From Rhizobium sp. 2MFCol3.1 (GTDB lineage: Bacteria > Pseudomonadota > Alphaproteobacteria > Rhizobiales > Rhizobiaceae): DNA of 64,000 bases. Shown here one piece after another: positions 31,389-40,034 of the stretch (position 1 is its first letter; each line of letters opens with the position of its first letter). The stretch lies in NCBI RefSeq assembly GCF_000377565.1, contig NZ_KB898377.1, positions 1 to 64,000 on the forward strand. Direction: 5' to 3'. Under the pieces are notes generated by a model. That model saw only the letters and a program-made list of their open reading frames with translations, searched no databases and was not told the DNA's origin. Both the position numbers and the translations under genes were made by a program.

Positions 31389-32807
31389 TTAGACCTCTCC
31401 GTCGTATCCGGCGCCGCCGCTTTCAAGCAGGCGTCGAACTGTCATCAAACCTGCAACCATTTCCCCTCTATCCTTGGGGGAGGAGAAGCTGATGCGCACG
31501 CGGTGATAGACCTTATCTGTGCGCGCCGCCTTGAACTCGTCTTCGTCGTCGATCAGCACGCCGTCGCGGAAGGCGGCGTTCTTGAAGGTGCCGGAGAGCC
31601 AGGGATCGGGAAGCTTCAGCCAGATGAACGGCACATGCGGATGCGAGACGAAGTCGAAACCCTGAAGCGTTTCGCGCGCCAGCCGCTCGCGCCCCGAAAG
31701 CTCCGTGATGCAGTTCTTACGGATTTCGTGCGCCTCGCCGCTCTCGACAAGGCGGGCGCAGGCTTCGGCCAGAATGAAGGGCAGGCCGCCGGTGATCATC
31801 TTGTGGGTGACCTTGATGCGCTGCGCGAAATGCGGCGGGCATGCGACCCAGCCGCCGCGGATACCGGCGGCCACCGATTTCGAGAGACCGCTGATCAGGA
31901 AGGTGCGATCGGGCGCCAGCGAGGCCAGCAGCGGGTTTTCGTCGCCGGTCATGCCGCCATAGAGATCGTCCTCGATCAGCCACACCCCATGCCGCCGCGC
32001 GATTTCGGCGATCTTGGCGCGCCGCTCATGCGGCATGGTTGATAGCGTCGGGTTGTGGGCCGTCGGCATCAGGAAGGCGAGCTTCGGGTGCTGCTGGGAG
32101 CAGAGGCGCTCGAAATCATCGGGAATGACGCCGTGCTCGTCGGAATCGACGGTGATGGTGCGCCGACCAAGGATGCGGGCGCTGCGGCTCACCTGCGTAT
32201 AGCTGAGGTTCTCGAAGACAATCTTGTCGCCGGGCGAGGATATGGCCGAGATGACCGCGATGGCGGCCGCGTGCGCGCCGAGCGTGGGGACGATGTTTTC
32301 AGTGTCGGGCGCCCAATCGTTGCGCGACAGCCAACGGCGCCCGGCTTCGTACCAGTTTTTCGGGAAGACGCGCGAATAGGAGGAAATCTCGGCAAGCTGC
32401 TGCTCGCCGATATCGGCGAGGATGCGGCCGATGGTTTTCCCTTGGCCGAGATCGGGAGCCGCCGTCGTGTCGAAGCGGATTTTTCCTGATGGCGCGTCGA
32501 TTGTCCTGGTGCCGCCGAGCGCGATCGTCAGCGGATCGGGCTGATTGCCTGGCGCCGTCTCCGCCCGGTCCAGCACATAGGTGCCGCGTCCGACTTCGCC
32601 CGCCACCAGGCCGCGCTCGTGCACCAGCGCGTAGGCGCGGCCGATTGTGCCGATTGTCACGCCGATATCATAAGCAAGATTGCGCTGCGGCGGCAGCTTA
32701 CTGCCTGCGGGCAGGGCGCCGCTGGCGATGGCGGATTCGATATTGTCCGCGAGACGCAGATAGACCGGGCCGGAACCGCGCGAGAGATCAGGGAGCCAAT
32801 TTGTCAT
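31389..32807 (-). CDS. MocR-type regulator (GntR HTH fused to aminotransferase fold)
   Basis: A 472-residue protein. The N-terminal GntR winged helix (about 12-75; YLRLADNIESAIASGALPAGSKLPPQRNLA) is fused to a PLP fold-type I domain (about 110-465). The expected PLP Lys is in ISGLSKSVAAGIRGGW, with MPTAHNPT and IEDDLYGG motifs. MocR proteins usually regulate adjacent genes in response to PLP or an amine. Its start codon lies inside a 15-bp palindrome, suggesting autoregulation. A DUF1127 gene diverges from it. Confidence 0.92.
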   Translation of the reverse strand: MTNWLPDLSRGSGPVYLRLADNIESAIASGALPAGSKLPPQRNLAYDIGVTIGTIGRAYALVHERGLVAGEVGRGTYVLDRAETAPGNQPDPLTIALGGTRTIDAPSGKIRFDTTAAPDLGQGKTIGRILADIGEQQLAEISSYSRVFPKNWYEAGRRWLSRNDWAPDTENIVPTLGAHAAAIAVISAISSPGDKIVFENLSYTQVSRSARILGRRTITVDSDEHGVIPDDFERLCSQQHPKLAFLMPTAHNPTLSTMPHERRAKIAEIARRHGVWLIEDDLYGGMTGDENPLLASLAPDRTFLISGLSKSVAAGIRGGWVACPPHFAQRIKVTHKMITGGLPFILAEACARLVESGEAHEIRKNCITELSGRERLARETLQGFDFVSHPHVPFIWLKLPDPWLSGTFKNAAFRDGVLIDDEDEFKAARTDKVYHRVRISFSSPKDRGEMVAGLMTVRRLLESGGAGYDGEV

Positions 32808-32830
32808 GATGACAATTTCCTAGATTGTCA
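32801..32830. promoter_or_regulatory. Candidate MocR operator (palindrome plus half-site)
   Basis: TTGTCATGATGACAA (32801-32815) is a perfect 7-1-7 inverted repeat that includes the MocR start codon, and a further TTGTCA half-site is at 32825-32830. The arrangement between divergent genes is the usual one for MocR/GntR operators. Confidence 0.5.
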
Positions 32831-32888
32831 CCCTTTCCCTGTCAAGTCTATCAGGGTGAACGCATACAATCAGCGATCGGATAGTGAC

Positions 32889-33140
32889 ATGTCAGTAGCG
32901 CCTGACTTCAGGAGAGACAATCGGCTCCACCAAGCCGAACAATTCCGCGATACGCCGAGGTTCAACCGGCACGATGTGTGGGCCGCTCTTGGGAGCGTGT
33001 GGGGCAAGATCGCGCTCTGGCAGCAGAAGCGGGCCAGCCGGCGCGTGCTCAGGGATCTGACGGACACGGAACTCCTCGATATCGGCATCAGCAGGGCCGA
33101 TGCCGGCAAGGAGGTCGGCAAGTCGTTCTTCTGGGATTGA
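32889..33140 (+). CDS. DUF1127-domain small protein
   Basis: An 83-residue protein whose C-terminal half matches DUF1127: WGKIALWQQKRASRRVLRDLTDTELLDIGISRADA. This domain is common in rhizobia, often in small Arg-rich proteins; some are implicated in RNA turnover and in phosphate or carbon adaptation. The ATG at 32889 starts MSVAPDFRRDNR; a convincing ribosome site is lacking (weak GGAT). It diverges from the MocR gene across about 80 bases with shared operator-like repeats. Confidence 0.85.
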   Translation: MSVAPDFRRDNRLHQAEQFRDTPRFNRHDVWAALGSVWGKIALWQQKRASRRVLRDLTDTELLDIGISRADAGKEVGKSFFWD

Positions 33141-33163
33141 GGCTCTGTGAGCGGAATGCTGGC

Positions 33164-33562
33164 TTAGCTGCAGCTCTTGTTGCCGCCGGCCCAGCGCGTG
33201 ACGTCGCCGGCAATGCGAGGGCGTGCAGGGCTATCCATCATCGGGCCGAAAGCGTCGAGCTTGGAGGGGTTGCCTTCCGCCTGGACGACCAGCAGCGGCC
33301 GGCTTTCCGGGCTGCCCTTGTGGACGACGAGAATACGCGGGCGGCCGGAGAAGGAATTGAGCTCCGGCGCCAGCTTGTAGGCGGCAAATGTCGCGTCGCC
33401 CGACTTGAACCAGCAATTGTTGGCCGCTACCGCCACGCGTTCCATGGTCGACAGCGCGCTGCGATCCTGGCTGGGCGCCGGTGTCTTGGATTGGCACGAC
33501 GCAACCAGTGCCGCGGTCGCGGCAATGGCGAGGACATGTGTCAGGGGAAGGTGAGGGCGCAT
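33164..33562 (-). CDS. Predicted lipoprotein, function unknown
   Basis: A 132-residue precursor with a type II signal sequence and lipobox VASC (cleavage before Cys near residue 23; LTHVLAIAATAALVASCQSK). The mature domain has NNCWFKSGDATFAAYKLAPE, an arrangement seen in short uncharacterised rhizobial lipoproteins. GGAG lies nine bases before the ATG at 33562. It ends 23 bases after the DUF1127 gene on the opposite strand and lies just downstream of purQ on the same strand. Confidence 0.75.
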   Translation of the reverse strand: MRPHLPLTHVLAIAATAALVASCQSKTPAPSQDRSALSTMERVAVAANNCWFKSGDATFAAYKLAPELNSFSGRPRILVVHKGSPESRPLLVVQAEGNPSKLDAFGPMMDSPARPRIAGDVTRWAGGNKSCS

Positions 33563-33610
33563 CGATCTTGCTCCAGTGGACCGGATGAATGGCCTCATAT
33601 CCGTTTAAGG

Positions 33611-34282
33611 TTAAGCAGCGATTACGTCGAGCGCGGAAGCGAACAACGCCCGGCCGTCGGAACCACCATGGGCTGCTTCGATCAGGTTTTCCGGGTGCGG
33701 CATCATGCCGAGCACGTTGCCGCCCTCGTTCATGACGGCTGCGATGTCGTTCAGCGAGCCGTTCGGGTTGGTGCCCTCGGCGTAACGGAAGACCACCTGG
33801 CCGTTGCCTTCGATCTTCGCCAGCGTCTCGGCGTCGGCGAAGTAGTTGCCGTCGTGGTGGGCGACCGGGCAGCGGATGACCTGGCCCTTGGCGTAGGCGC
33901 GGGTGAAATCCGTTTCGGCATTCGCCACTTCGAGCTTGATCTCGCGGCAGACGAACTTCAGCGAGGAATTGCGCATCAGCGCGCCCGGAAGCAGGCCGGA
34001 TTCAACAAGGATCTGGAAGCCGTTGCAGACGCCCAGAACCTTCACGCCCTTGTTGGCCTTCTCGATGATCGCCTGCATGACCGGCATGCGCGCGGCGATC
34101 GCGCCGCAGCGCAGATAGTCGCCATAGGAGAATCCACCAGGAATGACGATCAGATCGACATCTGGGATATCGGTCTCCGTCTGCCAGATCGTCACCGGCG
34201 CCTGGCCGGAAATCTTGGTGAGAGCGGCGATCATGTCACGATCGCGATTGAGGCCCGGAAGCTGAACGACGGCGGATTTCAT
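33611..34282 (-). CDS. purQ: Phosphoribosylformylglycinamidine synthase subunit PurQ
   Basis: Glutaminase subunit feeding ammonia to PurL. A 223-residue class I glutamine amidotransferase with nucleophile Cys in [11 protein letters not shown], the oxyanion segment [16 protein letters not shown] and His/Glu of the triad in MMPHPE. Its ATG overlaps the stop of the preceding small coiled-coil gene (ATGA), implying coupled translation. Confidence 0.97.
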   Translation of the reverse strand: MKSAVVQLPGLNRDRDMIAALTKISGQAPVTIWQTETDIPDVDLIVIPGGFSYGDYLRCGAIAARMPVMQAIIEKANKGVKVLGVCNGFQILVESGLLPGALMRNSSLKFVCREIKLEVANAETDFTRAYAKGQVIRCPVAHHDGNYFADAETLAKIEGNGQVVFRYAEGTNPNGSLNDIAAVMNEGGNVLGMMPHPENLIEAAHGGSDGRALFASALDVIAA

Positions 34283-34536
34283 GGGTGTGGTTCAAACCTT
34301 GCTTGTGCTTCTGCGAGTTCTCGAAGTTCGAGACGGTTTTCGATGCGTTCGAGACGTTGGTCGTGACGGTCGAGCACGCTGTAGATGTTGTGGATGTCGT
34401 GATTCACTGAAACGAGTATCCCTCGCATGGAGTTCAACTCGCTTCTCATTTCGTTCTGAGTGTGTTTCAGCCCCGAAATTTCGGCCTGAATGCGCTTAAA
34501 GAACTCAAACATAAATTCTTGTGTCACTTCAGCCAT
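34279..34536 (-). CDS. Small coiled-coil protein between purS and purQ
   Basis: An 85-residue protein, nearly all heptad-patterned helix: [31 protein letters not shown] and [18 protein letters not shown]. It is clearly related in length and layout to the small gene at 60001-60222 ([30 protein letters not shown]). GGAGATTGTCCG precedes the ATG. It starts 19 bases after purS and overlaps purQ by four bases, so it is translated within the pur operon. No known role in FGAM synthase. Confidence 0.75.
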   Translation of the reverse strand: MAEVTQEFMFEFFKRIQAEISGLKHTQNEMRSELNSMRGILVSVNHDIHNIYSVLDRHDQRLERIENRLELRELAEAQARFEPHP

Positions 34537-34555
34537 CGGACAATCTCCGCAACCG

Positions 34556-34798
34556 CTAGTCGAGAGAAATAGTATAGTTCTCGATAACGGTGTTGGCGAG
34601 GAGTTTTTCGCACATGGCCTTGATGTCGCCTTCGGCCTTGGCCTTGTCGGTGCCTTCGACTTCGACGTCGAATACCTTGCCCTGGCGGACATGGCCGACG
34701 CCGTCGAAACCGAGAGCGCCGAGCGCGCCTTCGATGGCCTTGCCCTGCGGATCGAGAACGCCGTTTTTCAGCGTGACGGTTACACGAGCCTTGATCAC
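34556..34798 (-). CDS. purS: Phosphoribosylformylglycinamidine synthase subunit PurS
   Basis: An 80-residue small subunit that bridges PurL and PurQ for ammonia transfer. Family features: KARVTVTLKNGVLDPQGKAIEGALGALGF and VRQGKVFDVEVEG. It lies 22 bases after purC and upstream of the coiled-coil gene and purQ, on the same strand. Confidence 0.95.
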   Translation of the reverse strand: MIKARVTVTLKNGVLDPQGKAIEGALGALGFDGVGHVRQGKVFDVEVEGTDKAKAEGDIKAMCEKLLANTVIENYTISLD

Positions 34799-34820
34799 TT
34801 TGTCTTCCCTGTCTTGCTAG

Positions 34821-35585
34821 TTACTTGACGAGAACCGGACCGGTGCCGCGCACAGGCTCGTTCTCGTTGATGATGCCGAGGCGGCGCGCCACTTCCGAAT
34901 AGGCTTCGAGGAGGCCACCCATGTCGCGACGGAAGCGGTCCTTGTCCATCTTTTCCTGGGTGTCGATGTCCCAGAGACGGCAGCTGTCGGGCGAGATTTC
35001 GTCGGCGAGGATGATGCGCATCATGTCGCCTTCATAAAGGCGGCCGCATTCGATCTTGAAGTCGACGAGCTGGATGCCGACGCCCAAGAACAGGCCGGTC
35101 ATGAAGTCGTTGACGCGGATCGCCAGCGCCATGATGTCGTCGAGTTCGGCGGGATTGGCCCAGCCGAAGGCGGTGATGTGCTCTTCGGAGACCATCGGGT
35201 CTTCGAGCGCGTCCGACTTGTAGTAGAACTCGATGATCGAGCGCGGCAGGACGACGCCTTCTTCGATGCCCAGGCGCTTGGCCAGCGAGCCGGCGGCGAC
35301 ATTGCGCACGACGATCTCAAGCGGGATCATCTCGACTTCGCGGATCAACTGCTCGCGCATGTTGAGGCGGCGGATGAAGTGCGTGGGAATGCCGATCTTG
35401 TTCAGATGGTTGAAGATGAACTCGCAGATGCGGTTGTTCAGAACGCCCTTGCCATCGATGACTTCGTGCTTCTTCTTGTTGAAGGCGGTGGCGTCGTCCT
35501 TGAAGAACTGGATCAGCGTGCCTGGCTCGGGTCCCTCATACAGAATCTTGGCCTTGCCCTCGTAAATACGGCGGCGACGGTTCAT
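34821..35585 (-). CDS. purC: SAICAR synthetase
   Basis: Joins CAIR and aspartate with ATP to give SAICAR. 254 residues; conserved [50 protein letters not shown], and [33 protein letters not shown]. The ATG at 35585 matches the family N-terminus. First gene of the purC-purS-coil-purQ operon; the 229 bases upstream hold no recognised regulatory motif. Confidence 0.97.
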   Translation of the reverse strand: MNRRRRIYEGKAKILYEGPEPGTLIQFFKDDATAFNKKKHEVIDGKGVLNNRICEFIFNHLNKIGIPTHFIRRLNMREQLIREVEMIPLEIVVRNVAAGSLAKRLGIEEGVVLPRSIIEFYYKSDALEDPMVSEEHITAFGWANPAELDDIMALAIRVNDFMTGLFLGVGIQLVDFKIECGRLYEGDMMRIILADEISPDSCRLWDIDTQEKMDKDRFRRDMGGLLEAYSEVARRLGIINENEPVRGTGPVLVK

Positions 35586-35814
35586 TGCGATTGTTCTCTT
35601 GTCGTTGGCGCTCTTGGGATTAGCGCGAGTGGATCGATCTCGTGGCGTCCCCATAAAGGAAAAGCGAGGGTTTCACAATCCGCCTGTCACTCCTTCCCCG
35701 GATTCCGGTCTTCCGGAGCACCGATGCGAGAATCGAATGTCTAAGAAATCCATTCTACCCCGTTTCCCGGCTTAACAAAACGACCTCAGGTTTATGCAGG
35801 GGTTGTGCAGTGTT

Positions 35815-38109
35815 TTATTTGGCGGCGGTCGCCTTACTCGGCTTGCGGGGCGTCGGCGTATGGGCGGCTGCTGCCGCCTGGCGCCAGCTGGCGGCGCGAA
35901 TGAAGGAGGGGATCTGCATTGCCGGCATCGGGCGGGCCAGCGCATAGCCCTGCAGCACGTCGCAGCCGAGGTCGCCCAGGATACGCGCGTGCTCCATGGT
36001 CTCGACGCCTTCGGCGGTCACCAGAATGCTCAAGGAGCGGCCGATCTCGATGATCGAGCGGACGAGCTTGCGCTGTTCCGACGAGGTCGGGAGCATGCGG
36101 ATCAGCTCGCGGTCGATCTTCAGCGTCTTCGGGCTCAGCCTGAGCAGGCTGACGATCGAGGCGTGGCCGGTGCCGAAGTCGTCGATCTCGATGTCGATGC
36201 CGAGGCGGCGGAACTGGCGGAGATTGGCGATGACCGCGTCGTCGCAATCATCGAGCGAAATGGACTCCAGAAGCTCAAAGGCGATGGTTCCCGGCACGAT
36301 CTTCAGCGCCCGCAGCTTCTTGCCGAGCGCCGGGTCGTCAAGTCTCCGGGAGGAGACATTGACCGCGATCTTCGGAATGACGATGCCTTCGCTCTCCCAG
36401 GCGGCGCGATCGACAAGCGCTTGCTCGAGAATGACGCCGTCGATGGTCGCCACGACGTTGATGTCCTCGGCGATGTCGAGGAAGCGATCGGGAGCCAGCA
36501 GGCCATGTTCGCGGTGTTGCCAGCGGGCGAGCGTTTCGACGCCGGTCACGTCGAGTGTGCGGGCATCGAACTGCGGCTGGTAGAAGGGCACGAATTCGCG
36601 CCGCTCGAGGCCGATCAGGATATCGTCGGCCAATCGCTTGCTGGCGATCACCTGGCGGCGGGCATCCTTTGAGAAGAACTCGTGCCGGTTTCGGCCGCCG
36701 CTCTTGGCGCGATAGAGCGCGATGTCGGCGTTGAGCAGGAGCTGCTTTCCGTCGAGCATCGGGCCGCTGTCGGTGGCGATGCCGACGCTGGCGCCGAAGC
36801 GGCATTCGTGATGCTCGTAGCGGATCGGGCGGCTGAGCTCGCGCACGATGCGCTCGGCCATGTTGGATATCTTCTTCGGCGTGACATCGAGCGCGCAGAG
36901 CACCACGAATTCGTCGCCGCCGATGCGGGCCACGAAATCGCCCGGCCGGACGGTCTCGGTCAGCACCGCGGCCGCGTGCTTCAGCATGGCGTCACCGGCG
37001 CGGTGGCCGAGTGTGTCGTTGATCTGCTTGAAGCGGTCGAGGTCGATGTGCAGCACTGCGAGCGTATCGTCGGCGGTGCTTGCTCTTGTCGAATATTCTT
37101 CCAGCTTGCGGTCGAGATAGCGGCGGTTCGGCAGTCCGGTCAAAAAATCATGGAGGGCGAGATGCTCGATGCTTTCCTTGGCCGCCTCGAGTTCGCGGTT
37201 GTGGGCCTCGGCGAGGTCCTTGGCGCGCTGGAGCTCGGCGTTGAGCGCCACTTCCTCGGTCACGTCCCAATTGGCGCCAATCAGCTTGCGGTGACCATTG
37301 CCGTCGATGAAGAAGGCGGCCTTGGCGCGGATGACGCGCTCGGCGCCGTCGCCGCGGATGATCCTGAATTCGTGCTGAAAGCCCGACTGGCGCTCGATGT
37401 TCTCCGCCACCGTTGCCTGCACCCTGTCACGGTCGTCGGGATGCAGCGTTTCGGTCCAAACGTCGCCCTGCGAGGCGCGTGTCGGGTTCGTGATGCCGTA
37501 GATCCACAACAGGCGTGCGTCCCATTCGACGGTGCCGGCATCGAGATCGGATTCGAACACGCCGATCCCTGAAATGTCGAGCGCAAGATCAAGCCGCCGC
37601 GACATGTGCGCCAGCCGCTCTTCAGCCTCCTTGCGGGCGGTGATATCGGTGTCGGTGCCGACGAGGCGGGCAGGGGCGCCGTTTTCGTCCCATTCGACGC
37701 AGGCGCCGCGGCATTCGATCCAGATCCAGTGGCCGTCTCGGTGGCGCTCGCGATATTCGAAGACACGGAAATTGGGGTCGCCGGCATTCTGCCGGTCGAT
37801 CGCCTCGATGACGAAGGCGCGGTCGTCGGGATGGATCAGCGCGATCCAAGCGTCGTAATCGCCATCCGCCTCTTCGTCGGGCGCCATGCCGCGCATGGTC
37901 TTCCACGTTTCGGAATAATAGCGCGTTCCAAGCTTGAGGTTGTGATCCCATACGCCAAGATCTGAGCCGACTAGGGCGTAGTTCCAGCGGCTTTCGCGCT
38001 CGACCAGCGCGTCGGTCTCGCGTTCGGAAGCATTCGCTGAAGCGATAATCTCATCGCTCTTTGTGGAACCAACCTCTTGATCAGGCCTCTTCTTGGTCAA
38101 TGCTCGCAC
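35815..38109 (-). CDS. PAS-PAS-GGDEF-EAL cyclic-di-GMP protein
   Basis: A 764-residue signalling protein: two PAS domains (about 45-165 and 170-290), a diguanylate cyclase domain with intact GGDEF (397-401) and product-inhibition site RPGD five residues before it, then an EAL phosphodiesterase domain. The EAL signature reads ETL (525-527) but the catalytic Glu is kept. NVSSR, ELLES, DDFGTGHAS, LKIDREL, AEGVET and LQGY are all present. It may both make and degrade cyclic di-GMP. No transmembrane segment, so it is a cytoplasmic sensor. The start is GTG and uncertain. Confidence 0.93.
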   Translation of the reverse strand: MRALTKKRPDQEVGSTKSDEIIASANASERETDALVERESRWNYALVGSDLGVWDHNLKLGTRYYSETWKTMRGMAPDEEADGDYDAWIALIHPDDRAFVIEAIDRQNAGDPNFRVFEYRERHRDGHWIWIECRGACVEWDENGAPARLVGTDTDITARKEAEERLAHMSRRLDLALDISGIGVFESDLDAGTVEWDARLLWIYGITNPTRASQGDVWTETLHPDDRDRVQATVAENIERQSGFQHEFRIIRGDGAERVIRAKAAFFIDGNGHRKLIGANWDVTEEVALNAELQRAKDLAEAHNRELEAAKESIEHLALHDFLTGLPNRRYLDRKLEEYSTRASTADDTLAVLHIDLDRFKQINDTLGHRAGDAMLKHAAAVLTETVRPGDFVARIGGDEFVVLCALDVTPKKISNMAERIVRELSRPIRYEHHECRFGASVGIATDSGPMLDGKQLLLNADIALYRAKSGGRNRHEFFSKDARRQVIASKRLADDILIGLERREFVPFYQPQFDARTLDVTGVETLARWQHREHGLLAPDRFLDIAEDINVVATIDGVILEQALVDRAAWESEGIVIPKIAVNVSSRRLDDPALGKKLRALKIVPGTIAFELLESISLDDCDDAVIANLRQFRRLGIDIEIDDFGTGHASIVSLLRLSPKTLKIDRELIRMLPTSSEQRKLVRSIIEIGRSLSILVTAEGVETMEHARILGDLGCDVLQGYALARPMPAMQIPSFIRAASWRQAAAAAHTPTPRKPSKATAAK

Positions 38110-38145
38110 TCGCTCGTCTGGCGTGTGTCAATTTGCTTATATTGA

Positions 38146-38162
38146 ATTAAGCCGAGCTTAAT
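38146..38162. promoter_or_regulatory. Inverted repeat upstream of the GGDEF/EAL gene
   Basis: ATTAAGC-cga-GCTTAAT, two perfect seven-base arms, lies 37 bases before the GTG start in an AT-rich patch. It has the look of a dimeric repressor or activator site; the binding factor is unknown. Confidence 0.4.
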
Positions 38163-38327
38163 ATCGGAGCAAACTTATCGCGCTGTCCAGTGCTCCCAAA
38201 GTCGTGCTCTCGGTCACATGCATCCGGCGGAGCAATCGCGCCGATGTCATTTGCAACAGCGCTGCAACGCCCTCAAAATACCTGTTCGGTGTTTTCCGCC
38301 CTATATGATGGGTATGGAGGAAAAGCC

Positions 38328-38417
38328 ATGGCTCAGGATTGGCCAATGTTCATCATGCAATGCGTCGTGCTTGCCGGCTTCGCGAGCGTGTTTTTCGTGC
38401 GCGGCGAGGGCGACTGA
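38328..38417 (+). CDS. Tiny predicted membrane protein (29 residues)
   Basis: The frame MAQDWPMFIMQCVVLAGFAS continues VFFVRGEGD and stops. It has one hydrophobic helix (about 7-24) and a charged tail. GGAGGAAAAGCC, an excellent ribosome site, precedes the ATG, and TATATGAT about 20 bases before that could be a -10 element. It fits the many single-helix small proteins of bacteria but no family is recognised. It ends 30 bases from the stop of the convergent hydrolase gene. Confidence 0.45.
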   Translation: MAQDWPMFIMQCVVLAGFASVFFVRGEGD

Positions 38418-38447
38418 GTATTGTGCGCGTGGGAATGCGGGCGCGGC

Positions 38448-39002
38448 CTAGCCCTTGAGACGGCTGAGGAACTGCGCGAAGACCATCGTGCCCTCGGGCC
38501 AAGGGCCGTGACCAGAATCGGCGTTGATGTGGCCGGACTCTCCCGCATCGACCAGCAACGAGCCCCAGCTTGCGGCGATCTCGTCGGCATGCTCGTAGGT
38601 GCCGAAGGGGTCGTTGCGGCTGGCGACCGTGACGCTCGGAAACGGCAAGGGCTCGCGCGGGTAGGGGCCGAAAGTCATCAGGTGCTTCGGGCGGATGTCG
38701 GGGTTGGTGACATCAGGCGGCGCCACCAGAAAAGCGCCGGCGACCGGTTTCTCGAACTGCGGGATCGCATGCAGAAGCGACGGCACGCCGAGCGAGTGGG
38801 CGACAAGCACCACCGGACGGGTCGATTTATTGACTTCCTCGGCAATCCGCGCTGCCCAATCCTCGCGCACGGGCTTGGACCACTCCGCTTGCTCGACGCG
38901 GCGCGCGGTGCTGAGTTTCGCCTCCCAGCGGCTCTGCCAGTGGTCGGGGCCGGAATTGGTGTAACCGGGGATGATGAGGATTTCGGCGTCTGAAGCTTTC
39001 AT
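38448..39002 (-). CDS. RBBP9/YdeN-family serine hydrolase
   Basis: A 184-residue alpha/beta hydrolase. The family opening IIPGYTNSGPDHWQSRWEA, nucleophile elbow VAHSLG, Asp region ASRNDPFGTYEHADEIA and catalytic His in ESGHINADSGHGPWPEG are all present. Substrates of bacterial members are mostly unknown. The ATG at 39002 begins MKASDAEILI; the upstream frame is not conserved. It diverges from the DUF2189 gene. Confidence 0.9.
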   Translation of the reverse strand: MKASDAEILIIPGYTNSGPDHWQSRWEAKLSTARRVEQAEWSKPVREDWAARIAEEVNKSTRPVVLVAHSLGVPSLLHAIPQFEKPVAGAFLVAPPDVTNPDIRPKHLMTFGPYPREPLPFPSVTVASRNDPFGTYEHADEIAASWGSLLVDAGESGHINADSGHGPWPEGTMVFAQFLSRLKG

Positions 39003-39156
39003 GGTGCCGCCGATGTGAGAAGGCGCGGCGACAAAGTCAAGGGAAAGCAGGACAGCTCGGTCAATTTTTGTTATGTTAGCGCACTGCCGGTCGCGTTCGA
39101 TGTCGGCACTGCCGATGCTTTCGCCGCTGGCCTCAATGGCTGAGGAGGAGAAAGCC

Positions 39157-39960
39157 ATGACGGCATTTCACGTCATGTCCGGCGCGGACGATGTCTATTC
39201 GCGCCCGGTCATCAACAAAATTGGCCTTGCCGACGTCTTCGATGCCATTCGGCTCGGGATGATGGATTTCAGGGAAAAACCATCGCATTACGTGTTCCTG
39301 TGCCTGATGTATCCGATCGCGGGCATTTTTCTTGCGGTCGCTACGTCGAGCGCCAACCTATTGCCGATGATCTTTCCGCTGATCGCGGGCTTCGCGCTGA
39401 TCGGGCCGCTGGCCGCCATTGGTCTCTACGAGATCAGCAGGCGGCGGGAGGCTGGGATGGACAGTTCCTGGCGGCATGCGATGGAAGTGACGCGGTCGCC
39501 GGCCTTTCCGTCGATCGTCACCGGCGGGCTTATGCTCTTCGCCTTCTTCGTCGTCTGGCTGGTGGCCGCGCAGACGCTCTATCTCAATGTGCTGAGCGAC
39601 GTGTTTCCGCGGTCGATGTCAGCCTTCTTCTCCGAGATCTTCGGCACAACGGAAGGCATGCAGTTGATCATCTGGGGCAACCTGATCGGGTTCGGCTTCG
39701 CGCTGATCGTGCTGGCCACGACCGTCGTCACCTTCCCGATCCTGCTCGACCGCGACATAGGCCTCGTGGCCGCCATGGAGACGTCGCTGCGGGCCACGTT
39801 TGCCAACCCGGTTCCAGTTCTGTGCTGGGGCCTGATCGTTGCGGTTTCGCTTGCCGTCGCCACGATCCCGCTCTTCGTCGGGCTGGCGCTGGTGATGCCG
39901 ATCCTCGGTCATTCGACCTGGCACCTCTATCGCAAGCTGGTGGCGCCGCCGATCGTTTGA
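39157..39960 (+). CDS. DUF2189 integral membrane protein
   Basis: A 267-residue protein with about six transmembrane helices (from about 45 to 250). It matches DUF2189 proteins: FDAIRLGMMDFREKPSHYVFLCLMYPIAG near the start and GHSTWHLYRKLV at the end. Function unknown; related proteins are sometimes placed near cytochrome oxidase genes, which are absent here. GAGGAGGAGAAAGCC precedes the ATG. Confidence 0.85.
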   Translation: MTAFHVMSGADDVYSRPVINKIGLADVFDAIRLGMMDFREKPSHYVFLCLMYPIAGIFLAVATSSANLLPMIFPLIAGFALIGPLAAIGLYEISRRREAGMDSSWRHAMEVTRSPAFPSIVTGGLMLFAFFVVWLVAAQTLYLNVLSDVFPRSMSAFFSEIFGTTEGMQLIIWGNLIGFGFALIVLATTVVTFPILLDRDIGLVAAMETSLRATFANPVPVLCWGLIVAVSLAVATIPLFVGLALVMPILGHSTWHLYRKLVAPPIV

Positions 39961-40034
39961 TCGCCATCTGGTTCACTCAGGAACCCAATGCCTTCCTCGG
40001 AGTTTGACTGGTGCAGGCTTTGAGGGAGGCAAAC

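Noticed and set aside
38158-38346. 62-codon minus-strand frame upstream of the GGDEF/EAL gene
   Set aside because: No ribosome site or recognisable domain, and it is antisense to the better supported 29-codon gene.
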